A stretch of 64,000 nt of DNA from contig NZ_VCMZ01000001.1 of the NCBI RefSeq assembly GCF_006352475.1, forward strand, positions 2,976,001-3,040,000, given 5' to 3'. Under the pieces are notes generated by a model, which was not told the DNA's origin, searched no databases, and worked only from the letters and a program-made list of their open reading frames with translations. The stretch is from Acinetobacter pullicarnis (GTDB lineage: Bacteria; Pseudomonadota; Gammaproteobacteria; Pseudomonadales; Moraxellaceae). Position 1 is the stretch's first letter, and every line of letters starts with the position of its first letter. The position numbers and the translations under genes were made by a program. Of the stretch, positions 27,394-36,466 are shown piece by piece.

Positions 27394-27705
27394 TTAGCCT
27401 GAAATCGTTGTAATTTTCAACTCGGTAAACCATTGACGGTGACCTTGTTGTTTACGATAGTGTTTACGACGACGCATTTTAACAATACGAATTTTGTCGT
27501 GACGACCATGGCTAAGGACTTCTGCAACAACTTTTGCGCCAGCAACAACTGGAGCACCAATTTGAATGCTATCACCGTTTACAAGCATCAACACATCATC
27601 AAATGTAATGGTTGAGCCAGTTTCAGCTTTCAATAATTCAACTTTAAGGGTTTCACCCTCGATTACACGGTGCTGCTTACCACCGCTTTGGATTACTGCG
27701 TACAT
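27394..27705 (-). CDS. rplU: 50S ribosomal protein L21
   Basis: 103 residues from ATG 27705 ([14 protein letters not shown]), the standard L21 start; ATTGGAGT lies 8 bp upstream. The frame goes on for four more codons to 27717, but that would start inside the ribosome binding site. The C-terminal [31 protein letters not shown] is the signature of L21, which binds 23S rRNA. First gene of the rplU-rpmA operon. Confidence 0.98.
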   Translation of the reverse strand: MYAVIQSGGKQHRVIEGETLKVELLKAETGSTITFDDVLMLVNGDSIQIGAPVVAGAKVVAEVLSHGRHDKIRIVKMRRRKHYRKQQGHRQWFTELKITTISG

Positions 27706-28132
27706 AATGTACTCCAATATATGCCCGTGTCGTCGTGCCAGTACGGAAATATACTGATCTTAAGACGATCGCCACTGGGGGTTATACAAGGCGAAGGATT
27801 TTAAGTGATTATTAGACAAACAACAAGCAATTTTCTATAAATGTTTAGATCGACCAAATTCATAACCGTTGAGCGAACCAAAACCTTCCACTCAACTTAT
27901 ATTTTAAAGCTGCAAAACTATATATTTAGCTAAAAATAAAATAGATTTTTAAATCCAATCGGCTACTATGTAATGCATTTGAAATTGATACGATTATATG
28001 ATGTTGTCAGTTTTATTAGGATTGAAAGTTAATCACTCAACCTATCCAATCAAATCAAAAGCAACAATTTATCGCTGCACATTGCTACACTAGCTGCGAA
28101 TTTGACCTACATTTTATAAGGACGCTGCTCAT
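27706..28132. promoter_or_regulatory. Divergent promoter region of rplU and ispB
   Basis: 427 bp without a gene. For ispB an extended -10 box, TGCTACACT, lies at 28083-28091 (TACACT at 28086), about 42 bp before the start. For rplU a -10-like TATAAC reads on the minus strand at 27786-27781, leaving a GC-richer leader of about 70 bases. The middle part (27830-28060) is very AT-rich and shows nothing I can name. Confidence 0.5.
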
Positions 28133-29110
28133 ATGACCATTGACTTTAAGCAAGATATTCTCGCTCCTGTTGCCCAAGACTTTGCAGAAATGGACAAGTT
28201 AATTAATGAGGGAATTAGCTCTAAAGTAGCGTTGGTTATGTCTGTTAGCAAACATGTGGTTGAAGCGGGTGGCAAAAGAATGCGCCCAATTATGTGTTTA
28301 CTGGCAGCACATGCATGTGGAGAAACAGATTTAGCACGTGCGCAGCGACTTGCGGCTATTATTGAAATGCTACACACCGCAACGCTGGTACATGATGATG
28401 TGGTCGATGAATCTGGTCTGCGTCGTGGTAAGCCCACTGCGAATGCAACATGGAATAATCAAACTGCTGTACTGGTCGGTGACTTCTTGATTTCACGCGC
28501 ATTTGACTTGCTGGTCGATCTGAACAACATGGTCCTGCTCAAAGATTTTTCAACAGGCACTTGTGAAATTGCCGAAGGTGAAGTACTGCAACTTCAAGCC
28601 CAACACCAGCCAGATACAGATGAGGCAACCTACCTCAGTATTATTCATGGTAAAACCTCACGCTTATTTGAGCTGGCGACTGAGGGTGCTGCGATCTTGG
28701 CGGGCAAAGATCAATACCGTGAGCCATTAAAACGTTTTGCTGGTCATTTTGGTAATGCCTTTCAGATTATCGATGATATTTTGGATTACACCTCAGATGC
28801 AGAAACCTTAGGTAAAAACATTGGTGAAGACCTTATGGAAGGTAAACCAACCTTACCGTTGATTGCCGCCTTAAAAAACACCAAAGATGAAGAACACCAG
28901 ATTATCCGCCGTAGTATTGCCACAGGTGGCGTTACGGAACTCGAACAGGTGATCGACATTGTGCATCGCTCTGGTGCTCTAGACTATTGCCGACAGCGTG
29001 CGCATGAAGAAACAGAATTATCTATTCAGGCCTTACATGCTTTACCTGAAAGTGACTACCGCCAAGCACTGATCTATTTGGCTGAAATGGCTTTACATCG
29101 AATCCAATAA
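28133..29110 (+). CDS. ispB: Long-chain polyprenyl diphosphate synthase (quinone side chain)
   Basis: Builds the isoprenoid tail of ubiquinone from farnesyl diphosphate and isopentenyl diphosphate. 325 residues, all-helical trans-prenyltransferase. The first aspartate-rich motif is LVHDDVVDES and the second QIIDDILDYTSD; GGKRMRP and GKTSRLFE are also in place. The residue five before the first motif is Ala, a small residue that leaves room for a long product. Acinetobacter uses ubiquinone-9, so nonaprenyl diphosphate is the likely product. Divergent from rplU, a classic linkage. The COG4389 gene follows 16 bp downstream and may be cotranscribed. Confidence 0.95.
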   Translation: MTIDFKQDILAPVAQDFAEMDKLINEGISSKVALVMSVSKHVVEAGGKRMRPIMCLLAAHACGETDLARAQRLAAIIEMLHTATLVHDDVVDESGLRRGKPTANATWNNQTAVLVGDFLISRAFDLLVDLNNMVLLKDFSTGTCEIAEGEVLQLQAQHQPDTDEATYLSIIHGKTSRLFELATEGAAILAGKDQYREPLKRFAGHFGNAFQIIDDILDYTSDAETLGKNIGEDLMEGKPTLPLIAALKNTKDEEHQIIRRSIATGGVTELEQVIDIVHRSGALDYCRQRAHEETELSIQALHALPESDYRQALIYLAEMALHRIQ

Positions 29111-29126
29111 AATATAACGATTGCAT

Positions 29127-31181
29127 ATGCATATAAAATTCAACGATCTCTTCCTAAAAATGCAGGAACAGTTAGAGATCAGTACGACTGTTCCTGATGA
29201 AAAAATACTCATCGCGCTGGTACAACGAATTCGTCCAGCCGATAGCAATGACAGCATTGAAATCCAGCAGCGATTAAATGCTTTATTTCAAGCCCTGTTA
29301 CTTACTCCGACTGCTGCCACGTGCTTTCAAGCCTATCTTGTACGCCTCCTCAATCGCTACAAACAAACCAACCTCTATGCCGATAGCGGTATTTTATCTT
29401 TAGATGGTTTTTGGAATCAGCTGAGTCAACGTATTGGCGCACACTTTCTCCCCTTACTCCCCAATGAAAGCCAACTACAATATCTGGTCGGTCAGGTATT
29501 CAATGAACGTAATGATCAATATTGGTTAGAGAACATCCCAGATCAGCTCTGGATTCAGCTGTTTGGCTTATTAAATAAAAATCTTCACGACACAACAGCC
29601 ATTCTCAATATCGAGCAAGAGCTGATCAAAGCCATTACGGTGTTGTCTTATCGCATTAGTGGTATTGGGCTTTACCCAGAATTCATTAACGCACAACCAG
29701 AGCTGGGCGAATATGAGTCTCCCTTTCTGGTACAAAATCGTGAAATTGTCGAATTCATTGAACTCTATAAAAAACAACATCGTGATACTGCTGCGACCGC
29801 AATAAACATACCGCCAGATGCGTCTCAAGCGCTGGTGATGTTTGAGCAATGCCGTGACGTGGTTTATAAAATTAGACGTGCAACCAAACGAATTGGGGTG
29901 AGTATTAGTCTCACCTATCTTTTATCCCTACTTGAACAATGCCTTGATCGCATTGAATTACTATTGACCATCTTGGTTGAGAAAGATCAAACCCGCTATC
30001 AAAGTATGGGCGAACTTCTCACCGACTTGGTGATTGCGAATTTCAGTGAAAAAAGTGTGCGTTCCTTACTGGTCATCAATAGTGAATTGATTTCATTACA
30101 AGTCACAGAGAATGCCAGTAAAACCGGTGAGCACTATGTAAGTAGTGACAAAAAAGGCTTTTTAGGGATGTATAAAGCCGCAGCGGGGGCTGGTGCGATT
30201 ATCGCAACCATGGCCACGCTCAAGATACTGGCCGCACGACTTACCCTTGCCCCTGTCATGCATGCTTTTTTATATAGCATGAACTACTCCTTCGGCTTTA
30301 TGTTGATTCATGTACTGCATTTTACCGTTGCGACCAAACAACCTGCGATGACAGCCGCAGCACTGGCATCGACGGTACAACACCAGAAAGGCTCTAAAAC
30401 TGCACAGATTGCCGAATTGGCAGGTTTGATTGTGAATATTATTCGAACCCAATTTGTGGCCATTTTAGGGAACATTACCATTGCGATTCCAACAGCTGCC
30501 CTGATCACCCTACTGTGGCAATATGGTTTTGATGAACCGCTATTAAAACATGCCAAGGCAGATGCACTGTTACATAGCTTAAATCCCTTTACATCGCTCG
30601 CAATACCGCATGCCGCAATTGCTGGTGTCTGCTTATTCTTATCTGGTTTGATTGCAGGTTATTTCGATAATTTAGCAATTTACCGCAAGATTGGCCCACG
30701 ACTCAAAGCACATCACCGCTTAAAAAAATGGATGGGACAGAAACGTTTAAATGTCTTTTCCAACTATATCGAAAGAAACCTAGGTGCACTTGCAGGGAAC
30801 TTCTTGTTCGGGATCATGCTGGGAAGTATGGGAACACTCGGTTTTATTTTAGGGTTACCGCTTGATATTCGTCATATTGCTTTTGCAGCCGCTAACTTTA
30901 TCCAAGGCTTACTGTGTACCAATGGCGGACCTGACATTGGCTTGATTTTTATTTCATTCTTAGGTGTATTGCTGATTGGGATGACCAACTTATTCGTCAG
31001 CTTCTCTCTCACAATTGTGGTGGCACTTCGCGCTAGGCGGGTTCGCTTCGAACAATGGAAACCCTTGGCCAAGTTGGTATTGACACACTTCCTCACACGT
31101 CCATTAGACTTTTTTTGGCCACCGAAACATACGCTTAAAATTGAAGATAACGATACGAACCCAATAAAACCGAACAAATAA
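29127..31181 (+). CDS. COG4389 'site-specific recombinase' family membrane protein
   Basis: About 684 residues. The family is named after a gonococcal recombinase report. The first half (1-345) is soluble and helical, without a recognisable Tyr or Ser recombinase site. The second half (about 345-650) has about seven strongly hydrophobic segments, including MYKAAAGAGAIIATMATLKIL, FLFGIMLGSMGTLGFILG and LIFISFLGVLLIGMTNLFVS, plus a Lys-rich C-terminus. That is a membrane protein, and I doubt the recombinase name. ATG 29127 was chosen over a TTG two codons earlier. Follows ispB by 16 bp. Function open. Confidence 0.75.
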   Translation: MHIKFNDLFLKMQEQLEISTTVPDEKILIALVQRIRPADSNDSIEIQQRLNALFQALLLTPTAATCFQAYLVRLLNRYKQTNLYADSGILSLDGFWNQLSQRIGAHFLPLLPNESQLQYLVGQVFNERNDQYWLENIPDQLWIQLFGLLNKNLHDTTAILNIEQELIKAITVLSYRISGIGLYPEFINAQPELGEYESPFLVQNREIVEFIELYKKQHRDTAATAINIPPDASQALVMFEQCRDVVYKIRRATKRIGVSISLTYLLSLLEQCLDRIELLLTILVEKDQTRYQSMGELLTDLVIANFSEKSVRSLLVINSELISLQVTENASKTGEHYVSSDKKGFLGMYKAAAGAGAIIATMATLKILAARLTLAPVMHAFLYSMNYSFGFMLIHVLHFTVATKQPAMTAAALASTVQHQKGSKTAQIAELAGLIVNIIRTQFVAILGNITIAIPTAALITLLWQYGFDEPLLKHAKADALLHSLNPFTSLAIPHAAIAGVCLFLSGLIAGYFDNLAIYRKIGPRLKAHHRLKKWMGQKRLNVFSNYIERNLGALAGNFLFGIMLGSMGTLGFILGLPLDIRHIAFAAANFIQGLLCTNGGPDIGLIFISFLGVLLIGMTNLFVSFSLTIVVALRARRVRFEQWKPLAKLVLTHFLTRPLDFFWPPKHTLKIEDNDTNPIKPNK

Positions 31182-31341
31182 CTGATTTGTTGTGTTTATG
31201 TGCGAGATCAACTAAACCGTTATAAAAAGAATTTACCATTAACTCGATTTTTATTTACTTGAAATAAAGTGTACTGATAAGTACACTTTGGCTTATTAAC
31301 ACATCTCATGAGCTGAGATAAAACTAAACCAGGTCACTATC

Positions 31342-31947
31342 ATGCCTTATCTACTTTTGGTTTTTGCCTGTTTAGGAATGATTATTAGTTGCATAGGTCT
31401 ATCTTTTCCCTGTATACAACAATTTGATCATACGATTGTGGCATGGATGAGTAGTGTACGATCTCCATTTTTAAGTGGTATCGCACGTGGTCTATCGCTG
31501 CTTGGTGGCTTTCCATTTTTGCTCGTGATTTGTGTCATCAGCTGTATAAGACTTGCTTGGGTAAAAAGCTATACAAACATTCTATTCATTTGTATAACTA
31601 TTTTTGGAAGTGCGACGAGTGGATGGTTACTAAAATACCTGATCAATCGTCCTCGTCCTGATCTTGTTGACCCGTTCATTGAAACCTATGGTGCCTCTTT
31701 TCCAAGTGCGCATAGTCTTTATGCAGTGATACTTGCAGGTTTGGCAGTGTTTATTTTTCGTAAACATAAGCAAATTAGAGTCATCACTGGGCTTGCCTGC
31801 CTTTGGTGGATTGGTATGGGCGTCTCTAGAGTCTATCTAGGTGCACATTATCCTACCGATGTCCTTGCGGGCTGGAGTCTGGGTTTTATATGGATTGCAA
31901 TGCTGTGGTTAGCATTGCGCAATTTAAGCAACTTAAGAAAAAATTAA
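31342..31947 (+). CDS. PAP2 family phosphatase
   Basis: 201 residues with about six membrane helices. The three-part acid-phosphatase signature is complete: KYLINRPRP, FPSAHS and SRVYLGAHYPTDVLAG. Enzymes of this kind (PgpB, BacA-independent UppP) remove phosphate from lipids such as undecaprenyl diphosphate or phosphatidylglycerol phosphate on the periplasmic side of the inner membrane. The exact lipid cannot be told. It lies 28 bp upstream of adeI in the same direction, so read-through into the efflux operon is possible. The sequence is somewhat richer in AT than its neighbours. Confidence 0.92.
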   Translation: MPYLLLVFACLGMIISCIGLSFPCIQQFDHTIVAWMSSVRSPFLSGIARGLSLLGGFPFLLVICVISCIRLAWVKSYTNILFICITIFGSATSGWLLKYLINRPRPDLVDPFIETYGASFPSAHSLYAVILAGLAVFIFRKHKQIRVITGLACLWWIGMGVSRVYLGAHYPTDVLAGWSLGFIWIAMLWLALRNLSNLRKN

Positions 31948-31975
31948 ATTTGTTAGATTTTAACGAGGTGGAATA

Positions 31976-33253
31976 ATGATGTTGGCAAAGCTTTGGGCTC
32001 CCGCCCTCACTGCTTGTGCTTTAGCAACAAGTATTGCACTTGTAGGATGCAGTAAAGATCCGAAAGAGGCAGAAAAAGCAGCAGCAGCCCAAAAAATGCC
32101 ACCAACTGAAGTTGGTGTTGTTGTTGCACAACCACAAAGTGTTGAACAGAGTGTTGAGCTTTCAGGCCGAACCTCTGCATATGAAATTTCAGAAGTTCGC
32201 CCACAAACCAATGGTGTTATTTTAAGACGCTTGTTTGTGGAAGGAAGTTATGTCAATGCTGGTCAACCGCTGTATGAGATTGATCCAAGTATTAACCGTG
32301 CTAACTTAGATAGTGCAAAAGCTGCAGTGGTTCGCCAACAAGCCAACTTAAATGCGTTACAGGTGAAAACCAATCGCTATAAGCAACTCATTGGTATGAA
32401 CGCTGTGTCAAAGCAAGAATATGATGACTTGGTTGCCCAAGTTAAACTTGCTGAAGCTGATCTAGCTGCATCTAATGCCACCTTGAAAAATGCACAAATT
32501 GATCTCGGCTACTCGATTGTACGTGCACCAATTTCAGGCAAAACCGGTCGTTCGAGTGTGACTGCTGGTGCCTTAGTGACTGCAAATCAAGCTACTGCAT
32601 TGGTCACCATTCAACAGTTGAATCCAATCTATGTCGATATCAACCAATCAAGTACTGAGTTGCTTCGTTTAAGACAACAAGAAAGCAGCGGTAATCGTGA
32701 TGGCAGTACAAACAGGAAAGTACGCTTAAAACTGGAAGATGGCACGTATTATCAGGTGGAAGGTGAACTTGCCTTTGCTGATGCAAGTGTAAACCCAGAT
32801 ACAGGTACCATCACTATTCGTGCGAATTTCCCAAATCCAAACAATTTGCTCCTACCGGGTATGTTTGTGAATGCAGAGATTGCACAAAGCGTTATCCCGA
32901 ATGCCTATTTGGTTCCTCAAGTCGCAATTACTCGTACACCTACAGGCCAAGCGATGGCAATGCTTGTCAATGCCAAAGGTGTGGTTGAACCACGTCCAGT
33001 GACAACGGCGGGTACGAAAGGCGAAAATTGGATTGTGACCAGTGGTCTGCAAACCGGTGATAAAATTATTGTTGATGGTATTGCCAAGGTAAAACCTGAA
33101 CAAGCAGTCAATGCAAAGCCGTATCAGCCTAAAGCCGCAGCACCTCAGGGCGCACCTGCTCAAGGTGCACAACCAGCAGCAAAACCGGTAGCTCCAGCTC
33201 AACCTGGTCAACCGGCAAAAGCAGCTGATCAAAAAGCTACTTCAAGTGTATAA
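31976..33253 (+). CDS. adeI: RND efflux periplasmic adaptor AdeI
   Basis: Membrane-fusion subunit that joins the AdeJ pump to the AdeK channel. 425 residues. The signal peptide has the lipobox LVGCSK (Cys25), so it is a lipoprotein. The lipoyl half-domains, EVRPQTNGVILRRLFVEGSYVNAGQPLYEIDP and IDLGYSIVRAPISGKTGRS, flank a helical hairpin, and a beta-barrel part follows. The C-terminal 45 residues are a Pro/Ala/Gln-rich tail. N-terminus MMLAKLWAPALTACALAT is very like A. baumannii AdeI. GAGGTGGA precedes the start. First gene of adeIJK; in A. baumannii this operon is repressed by AdeN, which is not in the window. Confidence 0.96.
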   Translation: MMLAKLWAPALTACALATSIALVGCSKDPKEAEKAAAAQKMPPTEVGVVVAQPQSVEQSVELSGRTSAYEISEVRPQTNGVILRRLFVEGSYVNAGQPLYEIDPSINRANLDSAKAAVVRQQANLNALQVKTNRYKQLIGMNAVSKQEYDDLVAQVKLAEADLAASNATLKNAQIDLGYSIVRAPISGKTGRSSVTAGALVTANQATALVTIQQLNPIYVDINQSSTELLRLRQQESSGNRDGSTNRKVRLKLEDGTYYQVEGELAFADASVNPDTGTITIRANFPNPNNLLLPGMFVNAEIAQSVIPNAYLVPQVAITRTPTGQAMAMLVNAKGVVEPRPVTTAGTKGENWIVTSGLQTGDKIIVDGIAKVKPEQAVNAKPYQPKAAAPQGAPAQGAQPAAKPVAPAQPGQPAKAADQKATSSV

Positions 33254-33265
33254 GGAGTAGACTGA

Positions 33266-36200
33266 ATGGCTCACTTTTTTATTCATCGACCCATCTTTGC
33301 ATGGGTAATTGCATTGGTCATTATGTTGGCTGGTGTGATCACCATCAGCAAAATGCCAATTGCACAGTATCCAACAATCGCTCCACCGACTGTTACGATT
33401 ACTGCTGTTTATCCTGGTGCATCTGCATTAACTGTTGAAAATACCGTTACCCAAATCATTGAACAACAAATGAATGGTTTGGATGGTTTACGTTATATTT
33501 CCTCTAACAGTGCGAGTAATGGTCAGGCATCGATTAATATTAGTTTTGAACAAGGGATCAATCCAGATATTGCCCAAGTTCAAGTACAGAACAAATTGCA
33601 ATCTGCTACAGCCCTTTTACCTGCTGACGTACAGCGTCAAGGGCTAAAAGTCACCAAGTCTGGTGCAAGCTTCTTGCAAGTCGTTGCATTCTATTCACCA
33701 ACAGAAAACCTGTCTGGTGCAGACATTAAAGACTTTGTCAACTCAACAGTTGCTGAACCACTCAGTCGTGTTGAAGGCGTTGGTGAAATTCAAGTCTTTG
33801 GTGGTTCTTATGCAATGCGCATCTGGCTTGACCCTGCCAAGATGAACAGCTTTCAAATCACTCCAAATGATGTGGCTATAGCAATTCGAGCGCAAAATGC
33901 GCAAGTTGCTGTCGGTCAGTTGGGTGGTGCACCATCTGTTCCAGGACAACTCTTGAATGCGACAGTCACAGCGCAAAGTATGTTGCAAACCCCTGAAGAA
34001 TTTAAAAATATCTTCTTAAAGAATGCCGCTTCTGGTGCGCAAGTCCGCCTATCTGATGTTGCTAAAGTTGAAGTGGGTTCAAGTGATTACGGTTTTGACT
34101 CTAAATTCAATGGTAAACCCGCGGGCGGTGTTGCGATTAAACTTGCCACAGGTGCCAATGCCTTAGATACAGCGAAAGCCATTGAAGCACGTTTAGTCGA
34201 ATTACGTAAAAACTATCCTCAAGGCCTTGAAGATAAACTGGCTTTTGATACAACGCCGTTCATTCAACTTTCAATCGAAAGTGTGGTGAAAACCCTATTT
34301 GAAGCGGTGTTATTGGTCTTCCTCGTGATGTTCTTGTTCTTGCAAAACTGGCGCGCGACGATTATTCCAACCATGGCCATTCCAGTGGTGGTTTTAGGTA
34401 CGTTTGCCGTTATTAACTTATTCGGTTTCACTATTAACACCTTGACCATGTTCGCGATGGTATTGGCCATCGGTCTCTTGGTCGATGATGCGATCGTCGT
34501 GGTAGAAAACGTCGAACGGGTCATGGCTGAAGAGCACAGTGATCCAGTCACTGCAACCGAACATTCAATGCAACAGATTTCTGGTGCGTTGGTCGGGATT
34601 ACCAGTGTATTAACAGCAGTGTTCGTTCCAATGGCGTTTATGAGTGGAACCACTGGGGTTATTTATCGTCAGTTCTCAGTCACGCTGGTCACCGCAATGA
34701 TCCTGTCATTGATTGTGGCACTGACCTTTACACCCGCACTTTGTGCCACCATTTTGAGACAGCACAACCCAGATAAAAAACCGAGTAACAATCCTGTATC
34801 TCGTTTCTTTGGCTGGTTTAACCGTAGTTTTGAAAAAACTGCAGATAGCTATCAAAAAGGTGTCAACTTCATGACGCATCAGAAATTATTTTCTGGCGTG
34901 ATTTATGTTGCTGTGATTTTGGGCATGATTGGCTTGTATAAAATACTCCCTTCTTCTTTCTTACCCGAAGAGGATCAAGGGGTAATCTTTGCATTAGTCC
35001 AATTACCACCAAATGCCAGCTTGGAACGTACTGGTAAAACAGTGGATGCGGTGAGTGAGTACTATCGCGTAAAAGAGAAAGACACTGTCGAGTCTGTGTT
35101 TACTGTTGCGGGCTTCTCTTTCACTGGTGTTGGTCAAAATGCCGGGCTGGCCTTTGTTCAATTAAAGGATTGGAGTGAACGTACGACATTACCGCAACAA
35201 ATTAATCGTTTGGTTGGGCGTAGTGCTAAGTTCTTTAACATGAACTACAAAGATGCCGTCTACATTAAAGACGCCACCTATATTATGCCTGTGCAGTTAC
35301 CCGCAATGCCTGAATTGGGTGTGACTGCAGGTTTTAACTTCCAGTTAAAAGATCCAAGTGGTCAAGGGCATGACAAACTGCTTGCGGCACGTAATGCTAT
35401 TTTAGGTATGGCTTCACAAGATCCACGCTTAATGGGTGTACGACCAAATGGCCAAGAAGATACAACACAATACCAAATCAAAATTGATCAAGCGCAAGCT
35501 GGTGCAATGGGCGTGAGTGTTGCCGATATTAATACCACCATGAGCATCGCTTGGGGTGGTTCTTATATCAACGACTTTGTTGACCGTGGTCGTGTGAAGA
35601 AAGTCTATGTTCAAGGTGCTGCCGATGCGCGTATGATGCCTGAAGACTTGGATAAGTGGTATGTACGTAATAATCTAGGTGAAATGGTGCCCTTCTCTGC
35701 TTTTGCTAGCGGTGAATGGAGCTATGGTTCACCACGTTTAGAACGTTATAACGGCGTATCATCCATGAACATTCAGGGTAGTCCTGGTGCGAGCACCAGT
35801 TCTGGCGATGCAATGCTTGCAATGGAAGAGCTCGCTGGGCGTCTACCTGCCATGGGACTTGCTGGATTTGATTTCGAATGGACTGGTTTATCACTTGATG
35901 AACGTGATTCAGGCGAACAAACACCCGCATTGATGGCATTATCTTTGCTCATTGTCTTCCTCTGTTTAGCTGCATTGTATGAAAGTTGGTCTATTCCAGT
36001 TTCTGTACTATTGGTGGTTCCGCTGGGGATTATTGGCGCGATTTTATTAACCTTTGGTGGGATGTACTTCTTAAAAGATCCTAATCTCTCGGATAATATT
36101 TACTTTAAAGTTGCCATTATTGCGGTCATCGGTCTTTCCGCCAAAAATGCAATTTTGATTGTCGAATTTGCGAAAGAACTACAGGAAAAAGGCGAAGAGT

Positions 36201-36466
36201 TATTTGAGGCGACTTTGCACGCAGCACGTATGCGTTTACGTCCTATCATTATGACCACCCTGGCCTTTGGTTTAGGGGTACTTCCACTTGCCATGTCAAC
36301 AGGAGCCGGCGCAAGTAGTCAGCATTCTGTCGGTTATGGTGTACTTGGTGGGGTACTTACCTCTACAGTATTGGGGATCTTCTTCATTCCAGTGTTCTTT
36401 GTTTGGATTCGAAGCGTCTTTAAATACAAGCCTAAAAATACCACTAATCAGGAGCAATCATCGTGA
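33266..36466 (+). CDS. adeJ: RND multidrug efflux pump AdeJ
   Basis: Inner-membrane proton antiporter of the HAE-1 family that expels many drugs and detergents. 1066 residues, the length of AcrB/AdeJ. Starts MAHFFIHRPIFAWVIALVIMLAG, the standard first helix. Helix 4 carries the Asp pair in LAIGLLVDDAIVVVENVERV. The two large periplasmic loops lie between helices 1-2 and 7-8, and the Gly-rich GLSAKNAILIVEFAKE is helix 10. AAGGAGTAGA is its ribosome binding site. It follows adeI by 12 bp, and its stop overlaps adeK. No disruption is seen, so the pump should work. Confidence 0.97.
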   Translation: MAHFFIHRPIFAWVIALVIMLAGVITISKMPIAQYPTIAPPTVTITAVYPGASALTVENTVTQIIEQQMNGLDGLRYISSNSASNGQASINISFEQGINPDIAQVQVQNKLQSATALLPADVQRQGLKVTKSGASFLQVVAFYSPTENLSGADIKDFVNSTVAEPLSRVEGVGEIQVFGGSYAMRIWLDPAKMNSFQITPNDVAIAIRAQNAQVAVGQLGGAPSVPGQLLNATVTAQSMLQTPEEFKNIFLKNAASGAQVRLSDVAKVEVGSSDYGFDSKFNGKPAGGVAIKLATGANALDTAKAIEARLVELRKNYPQGLEDKLAFDTTPFIQLSIESVVKTLFEAVLLVFLVMFLFLQNWRATIIPTMAIPVVVLGTFAVINLFGFTINTLTMFAMVLAIGLLVDDAIVVVENVERVMAEEHSDPVTATEHSMQQISGALVGITSVLTAVFVPMAFMSGTTGVIYRQFSVTLVTAMILSLIVALTFTPALCATILRQHNPDKKPSNNPVSRFFGWFNRSFEKTADSYQKGVNFMTHQKLFSGVIYVAVILGMIGLYKILPSSFLPEEDQGVIFALVQLPPNASLERTGKTVDAVSEYYRVKEKDTVESVFTVAGFSFTGVGQNAGLAFVQLKDWSERTTLPQQINRLVGRSAKFFNMNYKDAVYIKDATYIMPVQLPAMPELGVTAGFNFQLKDPSGQGHDKLLAARNAILGMASQDPRLMGVRPNGQEDTTQYQIKIDQAQAGAMGVSVADINTTMSIAWGGSYINDFVDRGRVKKVYVQGAADARMMPEDLDKWYVRNNLGEMVPFSAFASGEWSYGSPRLERYNGVSSMNIQGSPGASTSSGDAMLAMEELAGRLPAMGLAGFDFEWTGLSLDERDSGEQTPALMALSLLIVFLCLAALYESWSIPVSVLLVVPLGIIGAILLTFGGMYFLKDPNLSDNIYFKVAIIAVIGLSAKNAILIVEFAKELQEKGEELFEATLHAARMRLRPIIMTTLAFGLGVLPLAMSTGAGASSQHSVGYGVLGGVLTSTVLGIFFIPVFFVWIRSVFKYKPKNTTNQEQSS

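Noticed and set aside
29127..31181. Evidence for an active DNA recombinase or mobile island behind ispB
   Set aside because: The family name alone suggests it. No catalytic motif, no attachment repeats and no cargo genes were seen.
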